Assembly (NCBI GenBank): GCA_003513015.1
Contig: DOTA01000245.1
Coordinates: forward strand, 1 to 5,499
From: Chloroflexota bacterium
Lineage (GTDB): Bacteria > Chloroflexota > Anaerolineae > Anaerolineales > UBA11858
Direction: 5' to 3'
DNA: 5,499 nt
Under the pieces are notes generated by a model. The model did no database searches. It had not been told where the DNA came from and saw nothing but the letters and a program-made list of their open reading frames with translations. Below are positions 1 to 5,490 of the stretch, one piece after another; within the stretch, counting starts at the first letter, position 1, and each line of letters opens with the position of its first letter. The translations under genes and the position numbers were made by a program.

Positions 1-2090
1 ATATCCAGACCGTGGAAACCCAGCGTCTGCACGGGAATCTCAAAAGTCAGGGTTTGGTTTTCGCCAGGCAGCAAACGGATTTTTTGGAAGCTTTTGAGTT
101 CTCGCACCGGGCGGGTGACTTCGGCCACCAGATCGCGCACGTAAAGCTGCACGATTTCAGCGGCGGGGATTTCTCCGGAGTTGGTAATTTTAACGGTGAC
201 TTTCAGGGTGGAATCCGCAGCTACTGTTGGCGTGAGCACCCCTAAATTCGAGTAAGCGAAACTCGTATAGGAGAGGCCAAAGCCGAAGGGGAAGAGCGGG
301 GCGACCTCCTCATCCACATATTCCGTAAAATGATATTTTTGGAATTGGAAACCTCCCTCACCATCGGGGGGGCGGCCTGTCATTTTGTGGGCGTAGTACA
401 CCGGAATTTGCCCCTCAGCCCGCGGCCAGGAGGCCGTGAGTTTGCCGCTGGGGTTAGCTTGCCCAAAAAGCAGATCGGCCACAGCTCGCCCCGTGCGCAG
501 CCCGCCATGCCAGGCGCACAAAATGGCGGGAATATTTTCGGCCATCCAGGGGATCACCAACGGGCGGCCCGACATGAGTACGGCGACAACCGGGGTGCCG
601 GTGGCATGCACGGCTTCGAGTAGGAATTGTTGTTTGCCGGGCAGCCCCAGGTGGGCGCGGGAGTGGGCCTCACCGCTCATGGCTTCGGCTTCGCCCAACA
701 CCATGATGACCAGATCGGCTTTTTGGGCGGCGGTGACAGCAGAGATGGTGTTGGTGGGGCGCTCGCCGCGGATATCGCAGCCTTGCGTGTAGGTGAGTTC
801 GATATCATCAGGGAGCACTTGCCGCAGCCCGTCGAGCACCGATTCGGTGTCTTCGTCGCGCCCAATGCGGTGCCAGGTGCCTAAAATTTCGTGATGGTCA
901 TCGGCCAGGGGGCCAATCAGGGCGATACGTTTGATATTTTGGGTGTCAATTGGCAGCAGGTTGCCCTGGTTTTTGAGCAGCACCATCGCTTGCGTGGCCG
1001 CTTCGAGAGCGGTTTGCAAGTATGCGGGTTTCAGGATAGCGGCGTCGGCACCGGCTGGATCGATGCGGGTGTTTTCAAATAACCCCAGCATTAATTTGAT
1101 GCGCAAAATTTGGCGCACAGCTTCGTCCAGGCGTTCTGTGGGGATGTAGCCTTCGTGGATGAGTTCGGCAAGGTGTTTATGATAGGCTCCGGAGGTCATA
1201 TCCATATCGACCCCAGCCAGGAAGGCGCGCCGGGCGGCTTCTTTGTGATTAGCGGCTACGCCGTGGGGTATCAATTCTCCTACGGAATTCCAGTCGGAGA
1301 CCACCAACCCCTTGAAATTCCACTCATCCCGCAGGATTTGCCGCAAAGTCAGGGGGTTAGCCGAGGCGGGGACGCCATTAAGGTCGTTGAAAGCCGACAT
1401 GGTTGTGCCAGCTCCGGCCTCGAAGGCGGCTTTGAAAGGTGGCAGGTAAATGTCCCGTAATTGGCGTTCGGAAATATCTACGGTGTTGTAATCTTTACCG
1501 GCTTCCGCGGCGCCATAGGCGGCGTAGTGCTTGGGGCAGGCTACCATTTTGTGGCCGTTATCAAGTTCGCTTTGGAAGCCGCGCACACGCGCCGCACCGA
1601 CGACTTGGCCTAAATAGGGGTCTTCGCCGGCCCCTTCAGCGATGCGCCCCCAACGCGGGTCGCGGCAGATATCCACCATCGGGCCAAAAGTCCAGTGAAC
1701 GCCGTTGGCGGTAGCCTCCTCAGCGGCGATGCGGGCGCTTTCTTCGATGAGTTCGAGATCCCAGGTGCAGGATTCGGCTAAAGGGATTGGGAAAATCGTA
1801 CGGTAGCCATGGATCACATCGCAGCCGATCAACAGCGGAATGCCGAGGCGAGATTCTTCTACGGCTACTTTTTGCACTGCGTTGATATTGTCGATGCCGT
1901 AGATGGTTAATACCGAGCCGACTTGCCCCTGGCGAATGCGCTCGATCATTTCTTTGCGGTTGCCTTCGTGGATGTTGATCTGTATGGTTTGCCCGATTTT
2001 TTCTTCCAAGGTCATTTTGGCGAGCAAGTTGTCGATCCGTTTTTCGATCTCAGGGTTGAGGGTGTTAAAGTTGTAGTGATTTCTTTTCAT
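1..2090 (-). CDS. bglX: GH3 family beta-glucosidase, BglX type; 3' end cut by window edge
   Basis: The frame is open from the ATG at 2090-2088 to the window edge (696 codons, no stop). The enzyme should remove terminal beta-linked glucose or related sugars from oligosaccharides by the retaining mechanism. The N-terminal GH3 barrel (about residues 15-330) carries MTLEEKIGQ, DPRWGR at 144-149 followed by GEDPYLG, and KHYAAYGA from 187. The nucleophile is expected at D266 in VVSDWNS. The alpha/beta-sandwich domain (about 370-560) holds GEAEAMSGEAHSR, where E474 is the likely acid/base, and PSGKL. PFGFGLSYTSF leads into the C-terminal fibronectin-III-like domain (about 620 onward). E. coli BglX has about 765 residues, so roughly 40-50 are missing. 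Unlike periplasmic BglX there is no signal peptide, which suggests a cytoplasmic enzyme acting on imported oligosaccharides. The start is supported by AGGA six bases upstream. It lies downstream of a tandem c-di-GMP riboswitch. Family call is firm; exact substrate and gene symbol are not. Confidence 0.96.
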   Translation of the reverse strand, partial: MKRNHYNFNTLNPEIEKRIDNLLAKMTLEEKIGQTIQINIHEGNRKEMIERIRQGQVGSVLTIYGIDNINAVQKVAVEESRLGIPLLIGCDVIHGYRTIFPIPLAESCTWDLELIEESARIAAEEATANGVHWTFGPMVDICRDPRWGRIAEGAGEDPYLGQVVGAARVRGFQSELDNGHKMVACPKHYAAYGAAEAGKDYNTVDISERQLRDIYLPPFKAAFEAGAGTTMSAFNDLNGVPASANPLTLRQILRDEWNFKGLVVSDWNSVGELIPHGVAANHKEAARRAFLAGVDMDMTSGAYHKHLAELIHEGYIPTERLDEAVRQILRIKLMLGLFENTRIDPAGADAAILKPAYLQTALEAATQAMVLLKNQGNLLPIDTQNIKRIALIGPLADDHHEILGTWHRIGRDEDTESVLDGLRQVLPDDIELTYTQGCDIRGERPTNTISAVTAAQKADLVIMVLGEAEAMSGEAHSRAHLGLPGKQQFLLEAVHATGTPVVAVLMSGRPLVIPWMAENIPAILCAWHGGLRTGRAVADLLFGQANPSGKLTASWPRAEGQIPVYYAHKMTGRPPDGEGGFQFQKYHFTEYVDEEVAPLFPFGFGLSYTSFAYSNLGVLTPTVAADSTLKVTVKITNSGEIPAAEIVQLYVRDLVAEVTRPVRELKSFQKIRLLPGENQTLTFEIPVQTLGFHGLD

Positions 2091-2096
2091 GTGGTT

Positions 2097-2100
2097 TCCT
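2097..2100 (-). promoter_or_regulatory. Ribosome binding site of the GH3 gene
   Basis: The minus strand reads AGGA followed by AACCAC and then ATG, a six-base spacing. This fixes the GH3 start at 2090. A TATAAAT just upstream (2107-2101) looks like a -10 box, but it sits too close to the start and has no convincing -35, so it is not called a promoter. Confidence 0.7.
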
Positions 2101-2114
2101 ATTTATAAAGTGGT

Positions 2115-2357
2115 GGCAGTTACAAAGTAAGTAGTGATGGCATACCGCAAGGGTATCCCCGTTGGTATGTTGAGGCTGAAGGCCGACGCTCCCCGGCACC
2201 CCCACCGGGGTAGGTATGCACCGCACGCAAGTGCAGGCGAACATCTTGCACAGCGTAAAATGGCATTTCGATGTCGAAATCCGCTTCGCTAGACCCTTCG
2301 CCTGCGACTCAGAGTGACACCGGTCTTTGCTTCATCACTTACAAATCAACCACTGCC
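2115..2357. repeat. Candidate short non-coding element with imperfect inverted ends and internal hairpins
   Basis: The left end on the plus strand reads GGCAGT, then GTAAG, TGATG, GCA (2115-2142). The right end read on the minus strand has the same blocks in the same order (2357-2328), with small gaps. Inside are several hairpins: ATACC/GGTAT around GCAAG (2142-2156), CCCCGG/CCGGGG (2191-2210), GCAC/GTGC capped by GCAA (2223-2234), and ATTTCGA/TCGAAAT with a two-base loop (2265-2280). The stretch 2281-2319 resembles, from memory, a dispersed bacterial repeat of the type CTGAG..GCGAAG. No open frame with a plausible start was seen. It could be a MITE- or REP-like insertion that lengthened the GH3 leader. 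No clear target-site duplication was found, so this remains a candidate. Confidence 0.4.
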
Positions 2358-2496
2358 TATTAAGTTTAGCTTTTTATTGGCTGAAGTGCTGAGCTATTTT
2401 ATCCGAGAAATGCGACTTTTCACGCTGATGTTGATGCTAATTTCAGTAGATCGCGATTCTGCTGAATTTGAATAAAAAAAATTGATGCATCGCCTT
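2358..2496 (-). other. AT-rich leader segment without a gene; one hairpin
   Basis: This stretch lies between the riboswitch terminator and the inverted-end element. It holds an imperfect hairpin at 2442-2466: TTCAGTAGA pairs with TCTGCTGAA around a seven-base loop, with one G-U pair if read as plus-strand RNA. A second run of eight T on the minus strand lies at 2480-2473, after the palindrome GATGCATC. The only minus-strand frames are very short (for example 15 codons from the ATG near 2488) and have no ribosome binding site. No promoter with two good boxes was found here for the GH3 gene. Confidence 0.4.
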
Positions 2497-2533
2497 AAAA
2501 AATTAAAACCCCCGCCGTTTTTGGCAGGGGTTT
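2497..2533 (-). terminator. Intrinsic terminator following the tandem riboswitch
   Basis: On the minus strand AAACCCCTGCC (2533-2523) pairs with GGCGGGGGTTT (2516-2506) around the loop AAAAAC, giving an unbroken 11-bp stem with one U-G pair. It is followed by TAATTTTTT (2505-2497). On the plus strand the same position would be a C-A mismatch and the T-tract would be missing, so the orientation is minus. It begins 10 bases after the outer aptamer helix, a usual arrangement for riboswitches that act by transcription attenuation. Confidence 0.88.
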
Positions 2534-2546
2534 GTTTGAATTGAAA

Positions 2547-2640
2547 GCACTCTTCGGTAGCCTGGCAATCTTCATCGGCCATACTTTTTCCGACTTAGAC
2601 CCATAGCTTTGCGCCCTTAGCTCCCGCTAAGTTAGCCTTT
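2547..2640 (-). promoter_or_regulatory. c-di-GMP-I (GEMM-I) riboswitch, aptamer 2 of a tandem pair
   Basis: The aptamer senses cyclic di-GMP in the nascent RNA. Read 5' to 3' on the minus strand: GGCTAAC (2637-2631); hairpin P2 CTTAGC/GCTAAG capped by the GNRA loop GGGA (2631-2616); GCGCAAAG (2614-2607); GGGTCTAAG, the tetraloop-receptor side (2602-2594); and TACCG at the 3' end (2559-2555). P3 folds as a stack: TGG/CCA, GTCT/AGAT and GTCGG/CCGAT. The position equivalent to G20 of Vibrio cholerae Vc2 is G, which predicts c-di-GMP rather than cGAMP recognition. It departs from the consensus in GGCTAAC (instead of GGCAAACC) and in its GGGA loop, so its affinity may differ from aptamer 1. Confidence 0.92.
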
Positions 2641-2740
2641 TTCGGTAGTCTGGCCGCCTTGGCCGTTAATCTTGCTGTAACGACTTTAGGCCCTGGACTT
2701 TGCGCCCCTGATTTTCATCAGGTTTGCCTTTTCGGAGTGC
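2641..2740 (-). promoter_or_regulatory. c-di-GMP-I (GEMM-I) riboswitch, aptamer 1 of a tandem pair
   Basis: This is the promoter-proximal and more canonical aptamer. On the minus strand it has GGCAAACC (2728-2721); P2 CCTGAT/ATCAGG capped by GAAA (2722-2707); GCGCAAAG (2705-2698); GGGCCTAAAG (2693-2684), matching the tetraloop receptor; and TACCG (2647-2643). AGTC after GCGCA and GACT before ACCG close P3. Inside, GTCGTTA pairs with TAACGGC and GCCT with AGGC. The G20-equivalent is G, consistent with c-di-GMP. Only five A residues separate its TACCG from the first GGC of aptamer 2. Confidence 0.94.
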
Positions 2741-2750
2741 TTTTTAACGT

Positions 2751-2760
2751 ACTGTACAGT
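2751..2760. other. 10-bp palindrome at the predicted riboswitch transcription start
   Basis: ACTGTACAGT is a perfect 10-base palindrome directly downstream of the -10 box at 2767-2762. The predicted start, about seven bases after the -10 box, falls near 2755 in its middle. This position fits an operator for a dimeric repressor, but no regulator can be named from it. Confidence 0.3.
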
Positions 2761-2761
2761 C

Positions 2762-2791
2762 ATTGTAGCACTGTGGATGATCGCGAGTCAA
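2762..2791 (-). promoter_or_regulatory. Sigma70-type promoter of the tandem riboswitch leader
   Basis: The minus strand has -35 TTGACT (2791-2786), an 18-base spacer, and -10 TACAAT (2767-2762) preceded by TG one base upstream (extended -10, TGCTACAAT). Transcription should begin near 2755, only about 12 bases before the outer helix. The riboswitch unit therefore has its own promoter and need not depend on read-through from the DUF3048 genes. Confidence 0.8.
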
Positions 2792-2803
2792 TAGATTACG
2801 GGG

Positions 2804-2833
2804 AAATTTAAGGTTGTCTAGACAAATTTAAGG
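2804..2833. repeat. 12-bp palindrome overlapping a 10-bp direct repeat
   Basis: AAATTTAAGG occurs at 2804-2813 and 2824-2833, and TTGTCTAGACAA, a perfect palindrome, lies at 2814-2825. The stop codon of the downstream DUF3048 gene (2830-2828) is inside the second direct repeat. The palindrome has no loop and no T-tract, so it is not a normal intrinsic terminator. It may be a protein binding site or chance. Confidence 0.4.
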
Positions 2834-4072
2834 AGTCTGGAATTGAACGCGCCAATCAGGGCTGCCTTGTTGGGTTAGGCTGGATTGCCCGACGATCTCA
2901 AACCAGGTATTGCCCGGTTTTAAGGGGAAGCGGCTGCCATCATCGAAGGTGATCGAAACAATCTCTCCGGCGTTCGGGCGCGCCCAATTAGCATCGTAAG
3001 CCTGTCCATCGCGGAAAAGTGTGGCTTTGCCATAGCCAATCAGGTCGATCAGGATCATTTCGGGTTCGCGGCTGTAAAAACTGTGCGGCACAAACAACAC
3101 TACAACATTATCGGCGGCAACGATTTGATCATTTGAGCGATCCGTGAGCAGTTCGAAGGTTTCGCCTGCTCCAGAATCATAGGCGGCATCATAGTAGCGT
3201 TGATATTTACCGGTAGCGGCATCGTAAACCCATTTGTGATAATCATCTGCAGAGTAACGCACGATCAAGCTGTCTCCAGTTTCGCCATCGGGTGGCACAG
3301 CTTTATCAAAGCGCATCCCATCGAGGTTTTGCCGTCCATTGGGAACGCCTTGCGCCGTAAAGTGTTGGCTGAGGATGCTGGTATCGGTCATCAGGTGATT
3401 CCACTGATTGGGGTCGATGCGGCAGGTAGGGTAGTCAATATCTGGGGGGCAAGGCTTATCGGAAACCGAGGCCAGACGGTTAGCATATTCTGCGTTGAAA
3501 AGCATGGAACGCACGCGGTAATCTGCGCTGCCAAAGGCAAAAACCGATTTATAAGCCTGAATTAGAAGATCATCCGGGAGGCGTGCCGAGCGGATGGGGC
3601 CAACTTCACTGGCATTATTGCCATAGAAAATGGCGTGAAAACGCGTCAACCCGCCTTCGTGATAGTATTCAAAAACGAGATCAGCCAGTGATAAGCCCCA
3701 TTGCGGGCGGATATCGCGGGGGTAATTCGAGATTTTGACGGCAACCGGGCGGCGATCCAGAATGGCGGGATCATCCACAGCTAAGCCGGTGAGGGGGTTG
3801 ATGTTCGCGGGGAAATTAGCCGGCCCGTAACCCTCCACAGGGTAATTTGCCAGGGGATCGAGATTAACCTCGGTTGCGGTGGGTTCCGGGGTATCTGTGG
3901 GTGTGGAGGTTGGCGGTACCAATGTGGAAGTTGCGGTTGGCTCCGCGGTAGCGGTATCCGTTGGGAGGCTGGCAGGTTGTTGTTCCGGTTCTGCTGTGGG
4001 CGTGGCGGTTGGTTCGGAGGCACAGGCCGTCAGCAAAAGGATCAGGATCAATATCCAAATTAAGCGTTTCAT
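2828..4072 (-). CDS. DUF3048 (YerB-like) lipoprotein, second gene of the pair
   Basis: A predicted membrane-anchored lipoprotein of 414 residues, facing outward, of unknown molecular function. The signal peptide is MKRLIWILILILLLTAC with lipobox LTAC and lipidated C17. Residues 18-69 are a Thr/Pro/Glu-rich tether. The N-terminal DUF3048 domain runs from NPLTG (92-96) through RPVAVKISNYP, GLSLADLVFEY and GGLTRFHAIFYG to VGPIRSAR (157-164). The C-terminal DUF3048 part has VAADNVVVLFVPHSF and FPLKPG (382-387). C208 and C217 may form a disulfide. The ATG at 4072 is preferred because GAGGAG lies 10 bases upstream; the ATG at 4090 has no ribosome binding site and would add six residues before the signal. 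It starts 30 bases after the stop of its paralogue and is probably co-transcribed. B. subtilis YerB is the best-known member of the family; the role is unknown there too, as far as I recall. No intrinsic terminator follows. Confidence 0.93.
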   Translation of the reverse strand: MKRLIWILILILLLTACASEPTATPTAEPEQQPASLPTDTATAEPTATSTLVPPTSTPTDTPEPTATEVNLDPLANYPVEGYGPANFPANINPLTGLAVDDPAILDRRPVAVKISNYPRDIRPQWGLSLADLVFEYYHEGGLTRFHAIFYGNNASEVGPIRSARLPDDLLIQAYKSVFAFGSADYRVRSMLFNAEYANRLASVSDKPCPPDIDYPTCRIDPNQWNHLMTDTSILSQHFTAQGVPNGRQNLDGMRFDKAVPPDGETGDSLIVRYSADDYHKWVYDAATGKYQRYYDAAYDSGAGETFELLTDRSNDQIVAADNVVVLFVPHSFYSREPEMILIDLIGYGKATLFRDGQAYDANWARPNAGEIVSITFDDGSRFPLKPGNTWFEIVGQSSLTQQGSPDWRVQFQTP

Positions 4073-4082
4073 AGATTCTTGG

Positions 4083-4088
4083 CTCCTC
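4083..4088 (-). promoter_or_regulatory. Ribosome binding site that decides the start at 4072
   Basis: GAGGAG on the minus strand lies 10 bases before the ATG at 4072 and immediately downstream of the alternative ATG at 4090. It can serve only the 4072 start, and so supports the 414-residue protein. Confidence 0.75.
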
Positions 4089-4102
4089 ATAATTTCTGTG
4101 AT

Positions 4103-5395
4103 TTATTCTGGGGGTGGGGTGGGGCGGACAAAATCAAATGTCCAGATGGAATTATCTTCTATGTAGGTTGAATCGGTGGTAAGGACCTGAAAGAAAGTCA
4201 CGCCGGGTTTAAGCGGGAAAAGGTTCCCCGCGGTATCTTGAATGGTGAGGGGTTTATTTTCATCGGTGCGGACCCAAACTGCTGGGTTGGCTTTGCCATC
4301 TCGAAAAACATAGGCGTCACCCTGGTCGGTGAGTTTAATATCGAAAATTTCAGAGGTATCCGATTTATAGAAAAATTCATGGGGCACGAACAAAACAATC
4401 ACATTGTCGGCTGCCACGGGTTGGCCGTTCAAATTGTCGATGAGCAGATCGTATTGCGGATTATTGTGCAGGTTATCTGCACTTCCCTGGTAACGCAGGT
4501 ATCGGCCCGTATTGAGATCGTATTCCCAGTAGGCGTAATTGGCGTAGGAATAGTTAACATACACTTGCATAGCCCAATCGTTGCCATAATTACCGATGGA
4601 ATAGAATGCATTGGTCACCAGATCAGGACGTTCGTTGCCAGTTCCTCGTTCCGTGACTAGATTAGAAATTTCGTGGGTGTTGCCAAAGAGATTGTTGTAA
4701 TCATTAATACTTTCATCGCGGCACATATAGGGCTTGCATTCGCCGGGATCGACCACAAACAGATTTTTGTTGAGGTTTTCAACCAGATAGCCATAAACAT
4801 CCAGAGCGGCATTATCGATTTCCTGGTAAGCGCCATTGAAAACATACACGGCGTTATACATCTTGACGATATGTACATCAAAAATTCGCCCGGAGCGGAT
4901 CGGCCCGACACGCTCAGCATCGTTGCCGTAAAATATGGCAATAAACCGGGTCAATCCTTCTTCCAGGTGATATTCAAATACGTTGTCCGCCAGGGATAGC
5001 CCGGCTTGATTTTGCCGCACCGAGTGCGGATAATTAGGGATTTTGACGGCGATGGGGCGGCGTTCCAGCAAGGCGGGATCTGAGGGCGGATACCCGGTCA
5101 GTGGGTTGATATTATCTGGAAAATTGTCGGGTTGAACGCGGGTGATCGGCGGCACTGTTGCCGAGGCTGTGGCAGTTGGCAGTTTGGTGCGGGTTGGCCG
5201 GGGAGTCGGCGAAATCGTGGGCGTGGGGCTGTCTACGGCAGTTGGCCAGGGAGTCACGGTATTCGGAATTTCTGTGGGCAAAGCCAATGTTGGGGGTAGT
5301 GTCGGCAGGGGAGCCAAGGCTTTATCTAAAGTAGCGCAGCCCACAAATAAACCGGCTGTTAAAATTATAATTAGTAAAAAGAATTTTCGTGACAT
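4103..5395 (-). CDS. DUF3048 (YerB-like) lipoprotein, first gene of the pair
   Basis: A predicted 430-residue lipoprotein, paralogous to its downstream neighbour. The signal peptide MSRKFFLLIIILTAGLFVGC puts the lipidated cysteine at 20; the lipobox FVGC is less canonical than LTAC. Residues 21-83 form a Thr/Pro-rich tether. The DUF3048 domain includes NPLTG (97-101), RRPIAVKIPNYP, GLSLADNVFEY, EGLTRFIAIFYG and VGPIRSGR (163-170). The C-terminal part includes VAADNVIVLFVPHEF and FPLKPG (393-398). C220 and C225 are a close cysteine pair at the place where the paralogue has C208/C217, but with different spacing. The protein ends in PTPPPE. An in-frame ATG at 5497 would add 34 residues, but that extension runs through the promoter and buries the signal peptide. 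The ATG at 5395 has a GGAAGAG six bases upstream. Family call is strong; function is unknown. Confidence 0.92.
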   Translation of the reverse strand: MSRKFFLLIIILTAGLFVGCATLDKALAPLPTLPPTLALPTEIPNTVTPWPTAVDSPTPTISPTPRPTRTKLPTATASATVPPITRVQPDNFPDNINPLTGYPPSDPALLERRPIAVKIPNYPHSVRQNQAGLSLADNVFEYHLEEGLTRFIAIFYGNDAERVGPIRSGRIFDVHIVKMYNAVYVFNGAYQEIDNAALDVYGYLVENLNKNLFVVDPGECKPYMCRDESINDYNNLFGNTHEISNLVTERGTGNERPDLVTNAFYSIGNYGNDWAMQVYVNYSYANYAYWEYDLNTGRYLRYQGSADNLHNNPQYDLLIDNLNGQPVAADNVIVLFVPHEFFYKSDTSEIFDIKLTDQGDAYVFRDGKANPAVWVRTDENKPLTIQDTAGNLFPLKPGVTFFQVLTTDSTYIEDNSIWTFDFVRPTPPPE

Positions 5396-5401
5396 GATTT
5401 T

Positions 5402-5408
5402 CTCTTCC
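5402..5408 (-). promoter_or_regulatory. Ribosome binding site of the first DUF3048 gene
   Basis: GGAAGAG on the minus strand lies six bases before the ATG at 5395. Together with the signal peptide that begins there, it selects this start over the in-frame ATG at 5497. Confidence 0.65.
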
Positions 5409-5431
5409 GTCAGGGATTCATTCAAAGCGTT

Positions 5432-5460
5432 ATCATACCGCGATTGCATAGGCTTGCCAA
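5432..5460 (-). promoter_or_regulatory. Sigma70-type promoter of the DUF3048 gene pair
   Basis: The minus strand has TTGGCA (5460-5455), a 17-base spacer, and TATGAT (5437-5432). Transcription should begin near 5425, leaving a leader of about 30 bases before the ATG at 5395. Part of the spacer (5449-5440) is one copy of a repeated 10-mer described separately. Confidence 0.75.
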
Positions 5461-5490
5461 ATGGGTTTGAGGCCTGTAGGGCGATTGCAT
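5440..5490 (-). repeat. Direct repeat ATGCAATCGC in and upstream of the DUF3048 promoter
   Basis: The 10-mer ATGCAATCGC (minus strand) occurs at 5449-5440, inside the spacer of the predicted promoter, and again at 5490-5481, upstream of the -35 box. The copies are 41 bases apart, close to four helical turns, so they face the same side of the DNA. This fits paired operator sites, but a chance repeat cannot be excluded. Confidence 0.4.

Larger units (their letters stand above)
2544..2743 (-). other. Outer 9-bp helix enclosing both c-di-GMP aptamers
   Basis: On the minus strand AAAGCACTC (2743-2735), directly 5' of aptamer 1, is exactly complementary to GAGTGCTTT (2552-2544), directly 3' of aptamer 2. 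Neither aptamer has a complementary pair of arms of its own: the 3' flank of aptamer 1 and the 5' flank of aptamer 2 are the same AAAAA stretch. The outer helix sits where a single GEMM riboswitch would have its P1 stem. The exact complementarity is seen; that the helix forms is inferred. Confidence 0.65.

Noticed and set aside
12..2108. Many plus-strand open frames opposite the GH3 gene
   Set aside because: They are antisense to a continuous, well-conserved GH3 frame and resemble no family.
2101..2129. Promoter just before the GH3 gene (TATAAA with TTACTT 17 bases upstream)
   Set aside because: The -35 matches consensus at only two of six positions and the start would fall almost on the ribosome binding site.
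2111..2500. CRISPR array or tRNA in the intergenic region
   Set aside because: There are no regularly spaced direct repeats and no cloverleaf with a T-arm GTTC motif.
2497..2533. Terminator for a plus-strand transcript
   Set aside because: In plus orientation the stem has a C-A mismatch and no T-tract, and there is no plus-strand gene to end.
2394..2582. Minus-strand 62-codon open frame
   Set aside because: It begins inside P3 of aptamer 2, runs through the terminator, has no ribosome binding site and gives no protein-like composition.
2547..2740. cGAMP-sensing variant of the GEMM riboswitch
   Set aside because: Both aptamers have G at the position equivalent to Vc2 G20, where cGAMP-selective members have A.
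4073..4090. Start of the second DUF3048 gene at 4090
   Set aside because: No ribosome binding site precedes it, while GAGGAG is correctly placed for 4072.
3879..4166. Plus-strand Val/Gly-rich open frame
   Set aside because: It is the reverse complement of the Thr/Pro-rich linker codons of the DUF3048 gene; its regular composition follows from that.
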